Assembly (NCBI RefSeq): GCF_000374005.1
Contig: NZ_KB893135.1
Coordinates: 124,001-188,000, forward strand
Length of the DNA: 64,000 nt
Direction: 5' to 3'
From: Kiloniella laminariae DSM 19542
GTDB lineage: Bacteria; Pseudomonadota; Alphaproteobacteria; Kiloniellales; Kiloniellaceae
The notes beneath the pieces are model-generated. The model searched no databases, had not been told where the DNA came from, and saw only the letters and a list, made by a program, of their open reading frames with translations. This document shows, in pieces, positions 27,744 through 36,489 of this stretch. Both the position numbers and the translations under genes were made by a program. Numbering within the stretch: the first letter of the stretch is position 1; each line of letters starts with the position of its first letter.

Positions 27744-28128
27744 AAGTGCGAAGCAAAAAATAGTTTAGGACAGGCCTTGTTCAAAAGGCATGATCTTGAT
27801 CAATTTCCTCGGACAATTCGCCCCTTCTGACAATCCGACGAGTTCCCTTTGTATTCCGGACAAAACAGGCTACTCAAAAACTGGCTTATCTTCTTGGTAA
27901 TCAAAACAGATATGCTATCCAAAGCCAGGTCCGTAAAATCACCTGAAGGCTGATCAGGAAGAGAGGACAAAAGATTCCCCCGAAGATTACCCAGAAAATT
28001 ATTGCGAAGATTACAAAAAAATTACGATGATTTTTCCGCTTTGCCTCTGTAGACTTGAAACACGGGTTCTGGAAAAAACTGACAAATCTCTCCCGAACCA
28101 GCCAACCAGTCACGAGCCGGTATCCCCC

Positions 28129-28455
28129 ATGCAAAAACTTCTGTTTATCTGTAGCAAAAACAAATGGCGCAGCCCGACCGCAGAAACCATATTGCGCAAA
28201 CACCCGCAATTCTCCGTCCGTTCTGCCGGGACGGCAAGTGGAGCACGGCATTGCCTCACGGGTGATGATCTTCTCTGGGCCGATATGATCTTTGTCATGG
28301 AACAAAAGCATAAAAAGCGGCTGCTCACCGATTTTCGCGACTATCTCGAAGATACCCCCCTGCATGTGCTGGATATCCCGGACCATTATCAGTACATGGA
28401 CCCGGAACTGGTGGAGATCCTGGAACAGTCTTTTGAAGGTTACCTCAAATTCTGA
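28129..28455 (+). CDS. Low-molecular-weight protein tyrosine phosphatase-like protein
   Basis: 108 residues starting MQKLLFICSKNKWRSPTAE. The C-x5-R phosphate loop is intact: Cys8 to Arg14, followed by SPTAE. The protein is shorter than classical LMW phosphatases (about 150 residues) and lacks an obvious C-terminal D-P acid, though LDIPDHYQYMDPELV may serve. This short branch is common in proteobacteria and not well characterised. The upstream in-frame extension lacks a ribosome site and family similarity. Confidence 0.85.
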   Translation: MQKLLFICSKNKWRSPTAETILRKHPQFSVRSAGTASGARHCLTGDDLLWADMIFVMEQKHKKRLLTDFRDYLEDTPLHVLDIPDHYQYMDPELVEILEQSFEGYLKF

Positions 28456-28466
28456 CCTTCTGCAGG

Positions 28467-28497
28467 CGCCCCCCGCTACCTGATCTGGGGCGTTTTT
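28467..28497 (+). terminator. Terminator of the phosphatase-like gene
   Basis: CGCCCC (28467-28472) pairs with GGGGCG (28487-28492), followed by TTTTT. It begins 12 bp after the stop codon. Confidence 0.75.
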
Positions 28498-28594
28498 GGT
28501 TATATTTGAACCCGAAAAAATGCTCCAGTCCGGCTTCTTGTCGGTTTTTTCCTTTTGTCGCTTCTGCTCAAAAGTGAAAGACCTCAAGACCCCT

Positions 28595-28713
28595 GAACAG
28601 ACGGGGCTTGTGAACAGACGGGGCTTGTGAACAGACGGGGCTTGTGAACAGACGGGGCTTGTGAACAGACGGGGCTTGTGAACAGACGGGGCTTGTGAAC
28701 AGACAGGTCCCGT
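28595..28713. repeat. 17-bp tandem array, six perfect copies plus one degenerate
   Basis: GAACAGACGGGGCTTGT repeats head to tail from 28595 to 28696 with no spacer, then a diverged seventh copy runs to 28713. It lies between two convergent genes, 7 bp before the stop of the P-loop kinase gene. The 17-bp period is not a multiple of three, so it does not encode a uniform peptide. Open frames across it are artefacts. Confidence 0.97.
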
Positions 28714-28719
28714 GAACAC

Positions 28720-29214
28720 TCAGGATCTGAGAACAATCGCCTCAGCCCGTTCCCCCTCATCCAGCGGTTCAAAGATTGTTTCGCAAAATTCGAAAACCTC
28801 TCGGCTGACCTCAAACTGATAGGTATCGCTCTCGCCTTTGTTGCGTTCCTGCACCCTTTGCCAGCGGGTGTCCTTGTCAACGTCAAGATAATGAACCCGG
28901 GGTTCGTGACCATTCTCGCAAAGAAAACCCCGAACCCTCTGGCGCTGAGCGCGGGCAAAAAAGCCGATATCAAGGATAACGCTGAGTCCTTTTTCAAGCA
29001 GTCCCAGAGTTTCAACCAGTTGCTGCACCTCGATACGCCGGGTGCGTTCCAGTGCCCATTCATAGGATGGCGGGTCGGGCATATCCATCAGGAAGAGGTT
29101 CTTCATCCAAACATCCACGGCAAAGATATGCGCCTTTTCCTGTTGCGCCAACTTGGCCGCATAGGTGCTTTTTCCCGCACCAGTATTGCCAACAACCAGA
29201 AAAACCTGTGCCAT
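28720..29214 (-). CDS. P-loop kinase-like ATP-binding protein (AAA_33 / zeta-like)
   Basis: 164 residues. Walker A is VVGNTGAGKSTYA (residues 8-20). The protein is short, with a strand ending in ILDIGFFARAQRQRVRGFL that places an Asp like Walker B, a lid Arg-rich stretch (DVDKDTRWQRVQERN), and FDLxDEGE-like FEPLDEGERAEA at the end. These features match small AAA_33 kinases, a group that includes zeta-toxin-like and chloramphenicol-phosphotransferase-like enzymes. No antitoxin partner is seen, so the substrate is open. Confidence 0.85.
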   Translation of the reverse strand: MAQVFLVVGNTGAGKSTYAAKLAQQEKAHIFAVDVWMKNLFLMDMPDPPSYEWALERTRRIEVQQLVETLGLLEKGLSVILDIGFFARAQRQRVRGFLCENGHEPRVHYLDVDKDTRWQRVQERNKGESDTYQFEVSREVFEFCETIFEPLDEGERAEAIVLRS

Positions 29215-29340
29215 AAATCCCCCTTCTTTTTCGTCTCGACTTCGACTGAGAAGATATTCTTTAGCCGAAAATTATCGACAACTCAAAGGCAGGGTTATTA
29301 AAAATTCCTCCCGTTGACTGGTGAGTTTTACCAAAGATTT

Positions 29341-30207
29341 TTAGAGGTCCGCACTCTTTAGACCAGAGGGATCGGTTAGACCGGAGGATTGATCCTGCAC
29401 AATACCTATATCAATATGGGACCCGGTTTGCTCGACATTTTCCTGCTTTTTTTTCAGTACAGCCAGGGCCCTGCGCCAGCGTTCGACCACAACCTCGGCT
29501 GTCATATTGGAAAAGGCAAGATAGATATCAAACTCCCCGAGTACGGCAATCTGGGTAATTTCCTCGGCAGAGATGATTTTTTGCTCGATCATATAGTCGA
29601 CATAGGCATCCGACATCTGCATCAGATCGTGCCGACGGTTCAACAGCAGGGAAAAACTTTCCCCGATGTCCTGGATCGGACTAAGGTTATCAAACCCCTG
29701 GGATTTCAGGATTTCGTAGCCAGCCCCCTTGAACTGTACTGATATCGTATGGACCCTTTTGGCTACCTCAAGATTTTCCGCGTTGCTCCCCTTGTACCGC
29801 CAGGCATTGCCACTGGCACTATAGAGCGCCAGCCGGATGGTATGTAACGGGCCAACCCATTGGAACTGCGCCTCGCGTTCAGGGGTGCGGACCATCGAGA
29901 AAATTGCCCGGCCCGGTTTTTCCTGCGCCATCTTATAGGCTCTGGGCCAGGCCATAACAGAAATATCCGGCTCCTCGCCAACTTCTGCAGCCAGCTCCCG
30001 GATCGTATCACTGGCAACTCCCTTGAGCACCCCGTTTTCCAGATAATTATAGGGGGGGAAATTTTCAGTATAAAATTCCAGCGCCGAACTGTTGGCCGGA
30101 CTCTGGTCCAAGTCTTCGGCATAACTCTGGGACATGTTCTGGGCCGAGAAACCGACACTACAAAGTAACAGGATACACAGTCTGCGAAGCCAGAAAATTC
30201 TTACCAT
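29341..30207 (-). CDS. Periplasmic solute-binding protein (SBP_bac_3 family)
   Basis: About 288 residues from the ATG at 30207 with GGAG six bases upstream. The signal peptide MVRIFWLRRLCILLLCSVGF precedes a type 2 binding fold: FYTENFPPYNYLENGVLKGV, SVMAWPRAYKMAQEKPGRAI and FSMVRTPEREAQFQWVGPL. No permease or ATPase gene is nearby, as is common for this alphaproteobacterial orphan branch, so it may act as a sensor rather than in import. Two related genes lie at 40263 and 41213. Confidence 0.88.
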   Translation of the reverse strand: MVRIFWLRRLCILLLCSVGFSAQNMSQSYAEDLDQSPANSSALEFYTENFPPYNYLENGVLKGVASDTIRELAAEVGEEPDISVMAWPRAYKMAQEKPGRAIFSMVRTPEREAQFQWVGPLHTIRLALYSASGNAWRYKGSNAENLEVAKRVHTISVQFKGAGYEILKSQGFDNLSPIQDIGESFSLLLNRRHDLMQMSDAYVDYMIEQKIISAEEITQIAVLGEFDIYLAFSNMTAEVVVERWRRALAVLKKKQENVEQTGSHIDIGIVQDQSSGLTDPSGLKSADL

Positions 30208-30603
30208 CAGGATCTCCAAAACGAGTTCCCCTCAGGATAATTCTAACACAAACTCTCTGTAATAAAGGTAAATTTTGCTTTTTCGACAATGTTTGCCACA
30301 TAAGAAAAAACAATCTTTTGCTTTAAAAACAAAGACCATACAACCTATGACTTCTCTCATCCTGCCAAGGTCATGATAGCATGACAAAAAAACATCCCGC
30401 CCTGAAGCAACAGCGCGAAACATAAACCACAGGATGCAATTTTTGTTGAAAAAAAACATCCGGGAATCTGGCCGAAAACAGCAAAAGACAGTCAGTAAAG
30501 GCCTGCAGAACCGGATTTTCTTAATGCTCCCGACTGCAAAACAGAACCGCCACCCGTGCATCGGACCTCAGCTCTCAGGGGTTTGTGATGAGGAACCACG
30601 ACT
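30208..30603. other. Intergenic region, nothing recognised
   Basis: 396 bp between the start of the solute-binding gene and the end of a GNAT gene. Overlapping open frames have no family resemblance or ribosome sites. It presumably holds the binding-protein promoter. Confidence 0.5.
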
Positions 30604-31110
30604 TCAAAGCTTCTTTTCCATGGTCAGGTCAGTGACCTTGTAGCCCAGCCAGCGATAGAGCTGTTCCGCCGCTTTGTTAAAGGCAAAAACATGCAGCCCC
30701 AGGGTTTTGATCCCCCGCCTGCGCACCTCATCCTCCAGCGCCATCATCGTCGCCCGGCCATAGCCTTTGCGCCTTTCACGATCGACAATTTCCAGGTCAT
30801 AGATAAAGGCCCGACGCAGACCATAGTCATCCTGCACCGCAAACCAGGCAGTACCCACCGGCTGATCCTGTGTATTCAGCACCTGAAAAATATAGTGGTC
30901 CGGTGTTGCCAGCCCCTGGGGCAGACAGCGGGAAAAAGAGTCCGCGGAAAGTTTAAGAGCCTCATCAGCACCATAGCCATGATTTTTACGTTTATCAGCG
31001 GCAAAAGCCTTGATCCCATGGGTCTTCCAGTCAGCAAAGGCACGCTCTGGCAGACGTTCCAGCCTGACTTGCGGTATTTTGCGCAGCTCACCACCAGCAA
31101 TCTTGTTCAC
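30604..31110 (-). CDS. GNAT family N-acetyltransferase
   Basis: 168 residues from a GTG at 31110, which has GGAG eight bases upstream; a longer frame starts at an ATG in a tandem repeat (31185) and looks less genuine. The acetyl-CoA loop is VDRERRKGYGRATMMALEDE, and NKAAEQLYRWLGYKV forms the final strand. AWFAVQDDYGLRRAFIYDLE precedes the loop. The acceptor is unknown. The 5' leader contains four copies of a 19-20-bp repeat. Confidence 0.85.
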   Translation of the reverse strand: MNKIAGGELRKIPQVRLERLPERAFADWKTHGIKAFAADKRKNHGYGADEALKLSADSFSRCLPQGLATPDHYIFQVLNTQDQPVGTAWFAVQDDYGLRRAFIYDLEIVDRERRKGYGRATMMALEDEVRRRGIKTLGLHVFAFNKAAEQLYRWLGYKVTDLTMEKKL

Positions 31111-31157
31111 TGTTTCTGCTCCCTTTACAACTGCCCCGTCCCAAACCGGGGTTTCCC

Positions 31158-31237
31158 GATCTTTATATAACTCTCCGGTCTTCATATAACTATCCGGGTC
31201 TTCATATAACTATCCAGGTCTTCATATAACTATAAAG
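31158..31237. repeat. 19-20-bp tandem repeat, four copies, in the GNAT leader
   Basis: Units begin at 31158, 31177, 31196 and 31216 with the core TCTTCATATAACTATCC. Read on the minus strand, each of the last three units supplies ATATGAAGACC, so the array creates several ATG triplets as well as in-frame TAG stops ahead of the acetyltransferase. The remaining gap to 31387 shows no gene. Confidence 0.9.
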
Positions 31238-31387
31238 CCTGTTGCTGCGAACACCAACACCCCGTCCTGCTGAAAAGCCGTTTGACCCTGCCCGGAGAAA
31301 ACACAAATATAGTGTTCATCAATCTGGTTATGAGCGCTAAAGTAGCAGACAAACCAGCCGGCGATTACAGAGAGTGACGGGGGAATC

Positions 31388-32533
31388 ATGGGGGATAACG
31401 GGCCAGATGTTACACAGGTCAAAGAACAGGAACAGGCCATCCTGCCTGAAAACAAACCAGATCCGGGACACCCGGATGGCCCGAACACTCTAGGCAGATT
31501 ATCCCTCGATCAAGTTTTTGCCGACCGGGGACTGGTTGATGCACTTTATGCTGCCGGGAAAATCAACCGGGAAGCCCGCGATACCGCGCTGCAACTGCTG
31601 ATCCCGCACAACAGCTGGGGCCTGTGGGTTTCCCGCTTGTTGCTGGTGCTGTCAACGGCCCTGATCCTCGCAGGCGTGATTTTCTTTTTTGCCTTTAACT
31701 GGAATGCCATACCTCCGTTCGCCAAGTTGGGCCTGATCGAAGCCGCAGTGGTTGCCTCGGTGATCGCAGCCTTGCTGTTCAAAACCGGACAGTTGCCGGG
31801 ACAGCTTTCTTTGCTGGCCGCTTCGGTATTAATCGGCGTCTTCCTCGCGGTCTTTGGTCAGGTCTATCAGACCGGGGCCGATGCCTGGCAGCTCTTTGCC
31901 CTCTGGGCCCTGCTGGCTTTCGGCTGGACCCTGTTGTCCAACTTTGCCGCCCAGTGGTTCGTCTGGCTGGTGATTGTCAACATCGCGGTTTACTTCTGGT
32001 GGGATCAGGCAGCTCAGCCTGAACCCGATATGGTCAGCTTTATCAGTGCTCTGATCATCTTTGTTACCGGAAGCGCCCTTGCCCTGCGCGAATGGCTTTA
32101 TAATAAAGTCGGCTTTGGGTGGTTACAGCCCGGCTGGACCCGCTGGGTTCTGCTGGTCCCGCTTCTGGTCCTGATGATGTACCCTCTGATTTTCTTTTTC
32201 CTTGCGACCCACTACGCCGATATCGGCATATTCTATAGCGCAGTGATCGGGCTTGCCGGACATATCTGTTGTTACAGGTATTATGGCAAACGCCTGAAAA
32301 TAAACCGCGCGGACCGGGAGCTGACAATCAGACGTGATATTCCGGCTCTGGCAGCTGTGATCTTTTCACTCGCCGTCGTGATTGAATTCTTCGTCGTCTT
32401 TTTTGTCGATAAACTGCCCCTCGGCGGGGCGATTGCCACTCTGTTCATCGCGCTTTTCAGTTTTGCCCTCTTTGGCGGCTTTATCCATTATCTGCGCCGG
32501 ATGCTGGCCGCACAGGAGGTAAGACATGGCTGA
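31388..32533 (+). CDS. DUF2157 membrane protein
   Basis: 381 residues. A soluble N-terminal part (about 1-85; Pro/Gln/Asp-rich, then LSLDQVFADRGLVDALYAAG) precedes about nine to ten membrane helices. DUF2157 marks are NSWGLWVSRLLLVLSTALIL and FGQVYQTGADAWQLFALWAL. It heads a three-gene operon with DUF4401 and GDYXXLXY proteins, a widespread but uncharacterised set. Its stop overlaps the next start by 8 bp. Confidence 0.9.
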   Translation: MGDNGPDVTQVKEQEQAILPENKPDPGHPDGPNTLGRLSLDQVFADRGLVDALYAAGKINREARDTALQLLIPHNSWGLWVSRLLLVLSTALILAGVIFFFAFNWNAIPPFAKLGLIEAAVVASVIAALLFKTGQLPGQLSLLAASVLIGVFLAVFGQVYQTGADAWQLFALWALLAFGWTLLSNFAAQWFVWLVIVNIAVYFWWDQAAQPEPDMVSFISALIIFVTGSALALREWLYNKVGFGWLQPGWTRWVLLVPLLVLMMYPLIFFFLATHYADIGIFYSAVIGLAGHICCYRYYGKRLKINRADRELTIRRDIPALAAVIFSLAVVIEFFVVFFVDKLPLGGAIATLFIALFSFALFGGFIHYLRRMLAAQEVRHG

Positions 32534-33758
32534 TATTTCTCAAGGGAAAAACTCTCCTGTGGATCAGCCACAAACCCTCCAGAGAGACGCTCTTTCAGTC
32601 GCCACCCTGTTCTTACAGTTGCAACAAAAAGAACTGCTCGGGCCGGATCCCCGGCTGGAGGACTTTGTCCGGCAGCGTCAGATCGCCCCGGAACTGCCGT
32701 TTTATATCAAGCTGCTGGCGGCGGTCGGTACAGGCATTACTTCTGTTTTCTTGTTCTTCTTCGTAACGATCCTCGAGGTCATTGACTTCGACAGCGCCGG
32801 ACAACTGGCCAGCCTCGGCATCCCCATCGTTGCTGGCGCCTTTGGACTGCTGCCCTTCTCGCGACCTGCGGCAGGACAGCCCCAGGCTGTCATCCATACT
32901 CTTGGCTTGCAAAGCTCCTTTACCCTGCTGGTTATCGGGCAGGTATTTCTGCTTCACAGCATCTTCAGCTGGACCGATGAAGACCTCTGGGCTGTGAATT
33001 TCTTTGCTCTGCTGATGGTCGGCGCAACCTGCTACTTTTATCCCCAGTCCCTCTATCGCTATCTCGCGCCGCTTGCCGTGCTGGTCGCTTTTCATGGCAA
33101 TATCCTTCACAACCTGTCCCCCGACAGCAGTATGGCCTGGATCTACAACGGCTTTCTCTTGCTCAACCTTCTGGCGGCAGCTTTCCTGCTCGGCTATAGC
33201 AAGACCAGCGCCGCGTTGATGCCGCTATCCCAGGCGCTGGTTGCCTCGTTCTGTCTGGGCGTTGTGCTGATCGCCCTGCCGGATTTCGACCCTCCATCCG
33301 AAGAAGCTGCACTGATCACCTCTCGCTTTCTCACCGTCTCTCTCGGCCTTACCCTTCTGGTCCTGATTTGCTGGGCTGCGGGCGGGATACAGGCCTTGCA
33401 GTATCGGGCGGTCCAGCTTGCCCTGATCGGCAGTCTGCTGCTTGCTGCCCTTGCTTCGCCCGGCCTGCTGCTCTCTCTCTGCCTGCTGATTTTGGGATAT
33501 GCCGCCCATCTGCGCCTTTTTGCTCTCATCGGCGCGCTGTTTCTGCCGTTATCCATCTGGTTCTATTACTACAATCTCGATCTTACCCTGCTGGAAAAAT
33601 CGGTGGCCCTGACTGGCAGTGGACTGATCCTGCTGGCTGGATATCTCTACCTGCGCTTCAAAGGCTGGCACCAGCCTGAAACAAGTCAACCAGAAATAAC
33701 CCGGCCCGATCCGGTTCCGTCAGATCAGGCCCAGCCAACACCTGCTGGGGGAGAATAG
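32526..33758 (+). CDS. DUF4401 membrane protein
   Basis: 410 residues and roughly twelve hydrophobic segments. The start overlaps the end of the DUF2157 gene, implying translational coupling. Recognisable family stretches are ELPFYIKLLAAVGTGITSVF and LFALIGALFLPLSIWFYYYN. The C-terminal tail is a Pro/Gln-rich run with ET-SQPEITRPDP, a mild repeat. The role is unknown; cotranscription suggests one membrane complex. Confidence 0.9.
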   Translation: MADISQGKNSPVDQPQTLQRDALSVATLFLQLQQKELLGPDPRLEDFVRQRQIAPELPFYIKLLAAVGTGITSVFLFFFVTILEVIDFDSAGQLASLGIPIVAGAFGLLPFSRPAAGQPQAVIHTLGLQSSFTLLVIGQVFLLHSIFSWTDEDLWAVNFFALLMVGATCYFYPQSLYRYLAPLAVLVAFHGNILHNLSPDSSMAWIYNGFLLLNLLAAAFLLGYSKTSAALMPLSQALVASFCLGVVLIALPDFDPPSEEAALITSRFLTVSLGLTLLVLICWAAGGIQALQYRAVQLALIGSLLLAALASPGLLLSLCLLILGYAAHLRLFALIGALFLPLSIWFYYYNLDLTLLEKSVALTGSGLILLAGYLYLRFKGWHQPETSQPEITRPDPVPSDQAQPTPAGGE

Positions 33759-33760
33759 CC

Positions 33761-34231
33761 ATGCGCAGAAACCTTGTCCTGATCGCCCTCTCCCTGGTGG
33801 TTTTTCTGGTTCTCAACTATGCCATTTACCAGAAGGAACAGACCAAACTTCACGGCCAGACAGTATTTCTGGAACTGGCTCCGGTCGACCCCCGGTCGTT
33901 GATGCAGGGCGATTTCATGCGCCTGAGCTATACGATCGAACGGGACGCTCTGAAGCTCTCCTACCGCCCCTCCGATCCACGCGGATATCTGGTCATCCGT
34001 CCCGATGAAACCAATGTCGCCCGGGTTGTCCGTTTTGATGTCGGCACCGCGCTGGCCGAAGGTGAGCTGCGCCTGAAATACAGCAGGAACCCTCGCGGTA
34101 TCAAGCTGGTGCCCGACAGTTTCTTTTTCCAGGAAGGCGAGGCAAAAAAATACGAAAACGCAAAATACGGCGTCTTCAAATTCGACGACAGCGGCACCCC
34201 GCTGCTGGTTGGGTTACAGGATGGTTTGTAA
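33761..34231 (+). CDS. GDYXXLXY domain protein
   Basis: 156 residues. One N-terminal membrane anchor (NLVLIALSLVVFLVLNYAIY) is followed by a periplasmic domain with the family-naming motif as GDFMRLSY, within LAPVDPRSLMQGDFMRLSYT. It starts 2 bp after the DUF4401 stop with GGGGGAG upstream. It completes the DUF2157-DUF4401-GDYXXLXY operon. A distant paralogous operon occurs at 43407-45235. Confidence 0.92.
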   Translation: MRRNLVLIALSLVVFLVLNYAIYQKEQTKLHGQTVFLELAPVDPRSLMQGDFMRLSYTIERDALKLSYRPSDPRGYLVIRPDETNVARVVRFDVGTALAEGELRLKYSRNPRGIKLVPDSFFFQEGEAKKYENAKYGVFKFDDSGTPLLVGLQDGL

Positions 34232-34266
34232 GCCTTGGAAACAGGAGTTGACTTTTACACAATACA

Positions 34267-34299
34267 TATCATATGATACATATATGAATCTCATATGAG
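34267..34299. promoter_or_regulatory. Paired palindromic operators of the RES/Xre module
   Basis: Two perfect palindromes share the core TCATATGA: TATCATATGATA (34267-34278) and CTCATATGAG (34290-34299). Their centres are 22 bp apart, two helical turns. They lie directly upstream of the antitoxin start, the second next to its AGGTGA ribosome site. Autorepression by the antitoxin is the expected use. Confidence 0.8.
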
Positions 34300-34307
34300 G
34301 TGAAATT

Positions 34308-34739
34308 ATGAACATCCCCGGATTACAGGAAGCCGCACAGCCTTTTGTCCATAACGCCGCTGTCACTCCCACATCTGATGATGCCAGGGTCACGGCCATC
34401 GTCAAGGCGGTGGTGCGCACGGCCGATGCCTGGCAGCTGAGCAACCGCGATGCCGCCAGTCTGTTTGATGTACCGATTGCCACCTGGAACCGCATGAAGG
34501 CCGGGAATTTTCATGGGCGGCTGGATCAGGATAAAATGACCCGCGCCAGCCTGATCCTTGGCATCTACAAGGGGCTGCGCCTGTTGTTTGACGGCCCGCT
34601 GACCTATGGCTGGGTCAGCCGCCAAAACGCCGGATCAGGCTTTCTGGGTCGAAAACCGCTTGAGGTCATGATTGACGGCGGCATCCCGGCCATGATGGCC
34701 GTGCGCCAGCATATCGATGCCCTGCGGGGCGGGCTTTGA
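34308..34739 (+). CDS. Xre/MbcA/ParS-type antitoxin (DUF2384)
   Basis: 143 residues. An N-terminal Xre-like helical region (NRDAASLFDVPIATWNRMKA) and a C-terminal DUF2384 domain (ASLILGIYKGLRLLF, GRKPLEVMIDGGIPAMMAVR) match antitoxins paired with RES toxins. It binds and neutralises the toxin and should repress the operon through the paired palindromes. AGGTGA precedes the ATG. Its stop overlaps the toxin start (TTGA). Confidence 0.92.
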   Translation: MNIPGLQEAAQPFVHNAAVTPTSDDARVTAIVKAVVRTADAWQLSNRDAASLFDVPIATWNRMKAGNFHGRLDQDKMTRASLILGIYKGLRLLFDGPLTYGWVSRQNAGSGFLGRKPLEVMIDGGIPAMMAVRQHIDALRGGL

Positions 34740-35455
34740 GCGCAAGCTGGAGTGACCCGGCGGATTTTCCCCTGGTCAGTTTTGGTGAACAAAACACATG
34801 CCGCCTGATCTCCACCGCCTATCTGAACGAGCCTGCGCTGCAGCCCCTCGCCGATGACGAAGCCGATCTCGCCATCCTCGAAGAGCTGGAAATGATGACC
34901 TCGCCCCGGCACCAATCCCTTGTGGCCCTGCCCGCCGGGCTGTCACCGGAAGAGCTGATCCCCGTAAACGCGCGTTATGGCTGGAGCTATATCAATGCGG
35001 CCTTCTGTTACACCCACGCCAGCGGCAACCGCTTCAACGGCCCCGAACGCGGCGCCTGGTACGCCACCTTTGGCAGTTCGGCGGTCAAAACCGCCCAGGC
35101 CGAGGTCGGCTATCACCTGTCAAACGAGTTGATCAACACAGGCACGCTGGTCAACACCACCCGCTACCGCGAACTGCTGGCCGGTTTTTCGACCGAGCTG
35201 CACGACCTGTCAAAAAACCGGGGGCAGGATTACCTCTCACCCGATCCGACGCTTGCCTACCCGGCCGGGCAGGCCCTCGCGCGAAATCTCTTGCGGGCCG
35301 GGGGCAACGGCGTGATTTACCCCTCACTCCGCAAAGCCAGAGGCCGCTGCATCGCCATCTTCCACCCGCAACTGATCCAGAACATCCGTCCTGGCAACAG
35401 CTGGGAATTCCGCTGGAACGGCACGCCAGAGCCCATGATTACGCCAGCGGACTAG
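34736..35455 (+). CDS. RES-domain toxin
   Basis: 239 residues from a TTG that overlaps the antitoxin stop by 4 bp. The RES fold is related to ADP-ribosyltransferases, and characterised RES toxins degrade NAD+. The three name-giving residues can be placed: Arg in NTCRLISTAYLNEP, Glu in NGPERGAWYATF and a Ser in GNGVIYPSLRKARG. Length is normal for the family. Coupled translation keeps it in step with its antitoxin. Confidence 0.92.
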   Translation: MSASWSDPADFPLVSFGEQNTCRLISTAYLNEPALQPLADDEADLAILEELEMMTSPRHQSLVALPAGLSPEELIPVNARYGWSYINAAFCYTHASGNRFNGPERGAWYATFGSSAVKTAQAEVGYHLSNELINTGTLVNTTRYRELLAGFSTELHDLSKNRGQDYLSPDPTLAYPAGQALARNLLRAGGNGVIYPSLRKARGRCIAIFHPQLIQNIRPGNSWEFRWNGTPEPMITPAD

Positions 35456-35566
35456 AAAATCCCGGTCACAACCTGTCCAAGATTTATCTTTGATCCCCTG
35501 CTCCTGCCCGATATGATCAAAGGGTGATTATCCAGACAATTTCTGACTTGCCAGGCGATCCTGACG

Positions 35567-36406
35567 ATGACTGCTGCCACACAACAGACTGCCCCCGACT
35601 GGTTTGTCTATCAACCCGGCCCGGCCCTTTCCGGTCTGGTTCAGGATATCATTGGCTATCGTGAAAGAGGACAGCCGCTCGTTGACCAGGTCGAAGTTGC
35701 CAATCTGATCTTTCCCCTGATCATCAGCTTTGGCGATCCCTTCAACATCGCGCTGGGCCAGCGCCCCGCAACTTCTGACCACTGGGGATCTTTTGCCGCA
35801 GGGCTTTATGCCGGCCCGGTTTTCATCAACTCAAACGGGCAGGCCCGGTGCATCCAGATCAACTTCACCGCCGCAGGCGCAAAAGGTTTTTTTGGCTTGC
35901 CGTTAAGCGAGCTGGCCGATCGAATGGTGACACTGGAAGAGCTGGGAGACCAGGAGATCCTTACCCTGCGCCAGCGCCTGTTCAATAGCCAGGACTGGAA
36001 CGAGCGGTTTGTTCTGGTCGAACACTTTGTTCTGCAACGTCTCCAGCAAGCAGCGCCGGAAAGAAACCTGGCCCAGGTCGCCTATGGTGAAATTCTGAAA
36101 CAGTCAGGCAATCTCCGGATTTCTGCTCTGGCTCAAAAACTCGACTGCAGCCGCAAACATCTGGCCCGCTGTTTCCGGATTGAATTTGGCCTTTCCCCCA
36201 AGACCGTCACCCGCGTGGTCCGTTTCAAGCACGCCCTTGATCTGGCCGGGATCCCCCGCGCGCGCCCTGAGAGAGACCCCGTCACCGCGCCAGACTGGGC
36301 CGACATTGCCTTTGCCAGCGGTTATGCTGATCAGGCGCATTTCTGCCGGGAGTTTGCCGATTTGTCCGGCAGCACCCCTTCGGGCTGGCTGGCAAAAACA
36401 AAATAG
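35567..36406 (+). CDS. AraC family transcriptional regulator
   Basis: 279 residues. The N-terminal domain (DUF6597-like: GYRERGQPLVDQVEVANLIF, INFTAAGAKGFFGLPLSEL) precedes a C-terminal double helix-turn-helix: LRISALAQKLDCSRKHLARC and WADIAFASGYADQAHFCREF. It lies 85 bp ahead of two VOC genes on the same strand, which are plausible targets. A 13-residue Arg/Pro-rich insert (GIPRARPERDPVT) splits the two helix-turn-helix units. Confidence 0.93.
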   Translation: MTAATQQTAPDWFVYQPGPALSGLVQDIIGYRERGQPLVDQVEVANLIFPLIISFGDPFNIALGQRPATSDHWGSFAAGLYAGPVFINSNGQARCIQINFTAAGAKGFFGLPLSELADRMVTLEELGDQEILTLRQRLFNSQDWNERFVLVEHFVLQRLQQAAPERNLAQVAYGEILKQSGNLRISALAQKLDCSRKHLARCFRIEFGLSPKTVTRVVRFKHALDLAGIPRARPERDPVTAPDWADIAFASGYADQAHFCREFADLSGSTPSGWLAKTK

Positions 36407-36489
36407 CTGCCGGTTACATTTCTTCAAGACGGCAGACTTGCCCTGCCGCACTCTAGGGCACTTGATAAAACCGTCATCCAGAGGAAAAA

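Noticed and set aside
28595-28713. CRISPR array
   Set aside because: The units are 17 bp and directly adjacent with no spacers; no cas genes are present.
27901-28719. Minus-strand frame with FTSPVCSQAPSVHK repeats
   Set aside because: The repeats are a three-frame reading of the 17-bp DNA array, and the rest is antisense to the phosphatase-like gene.
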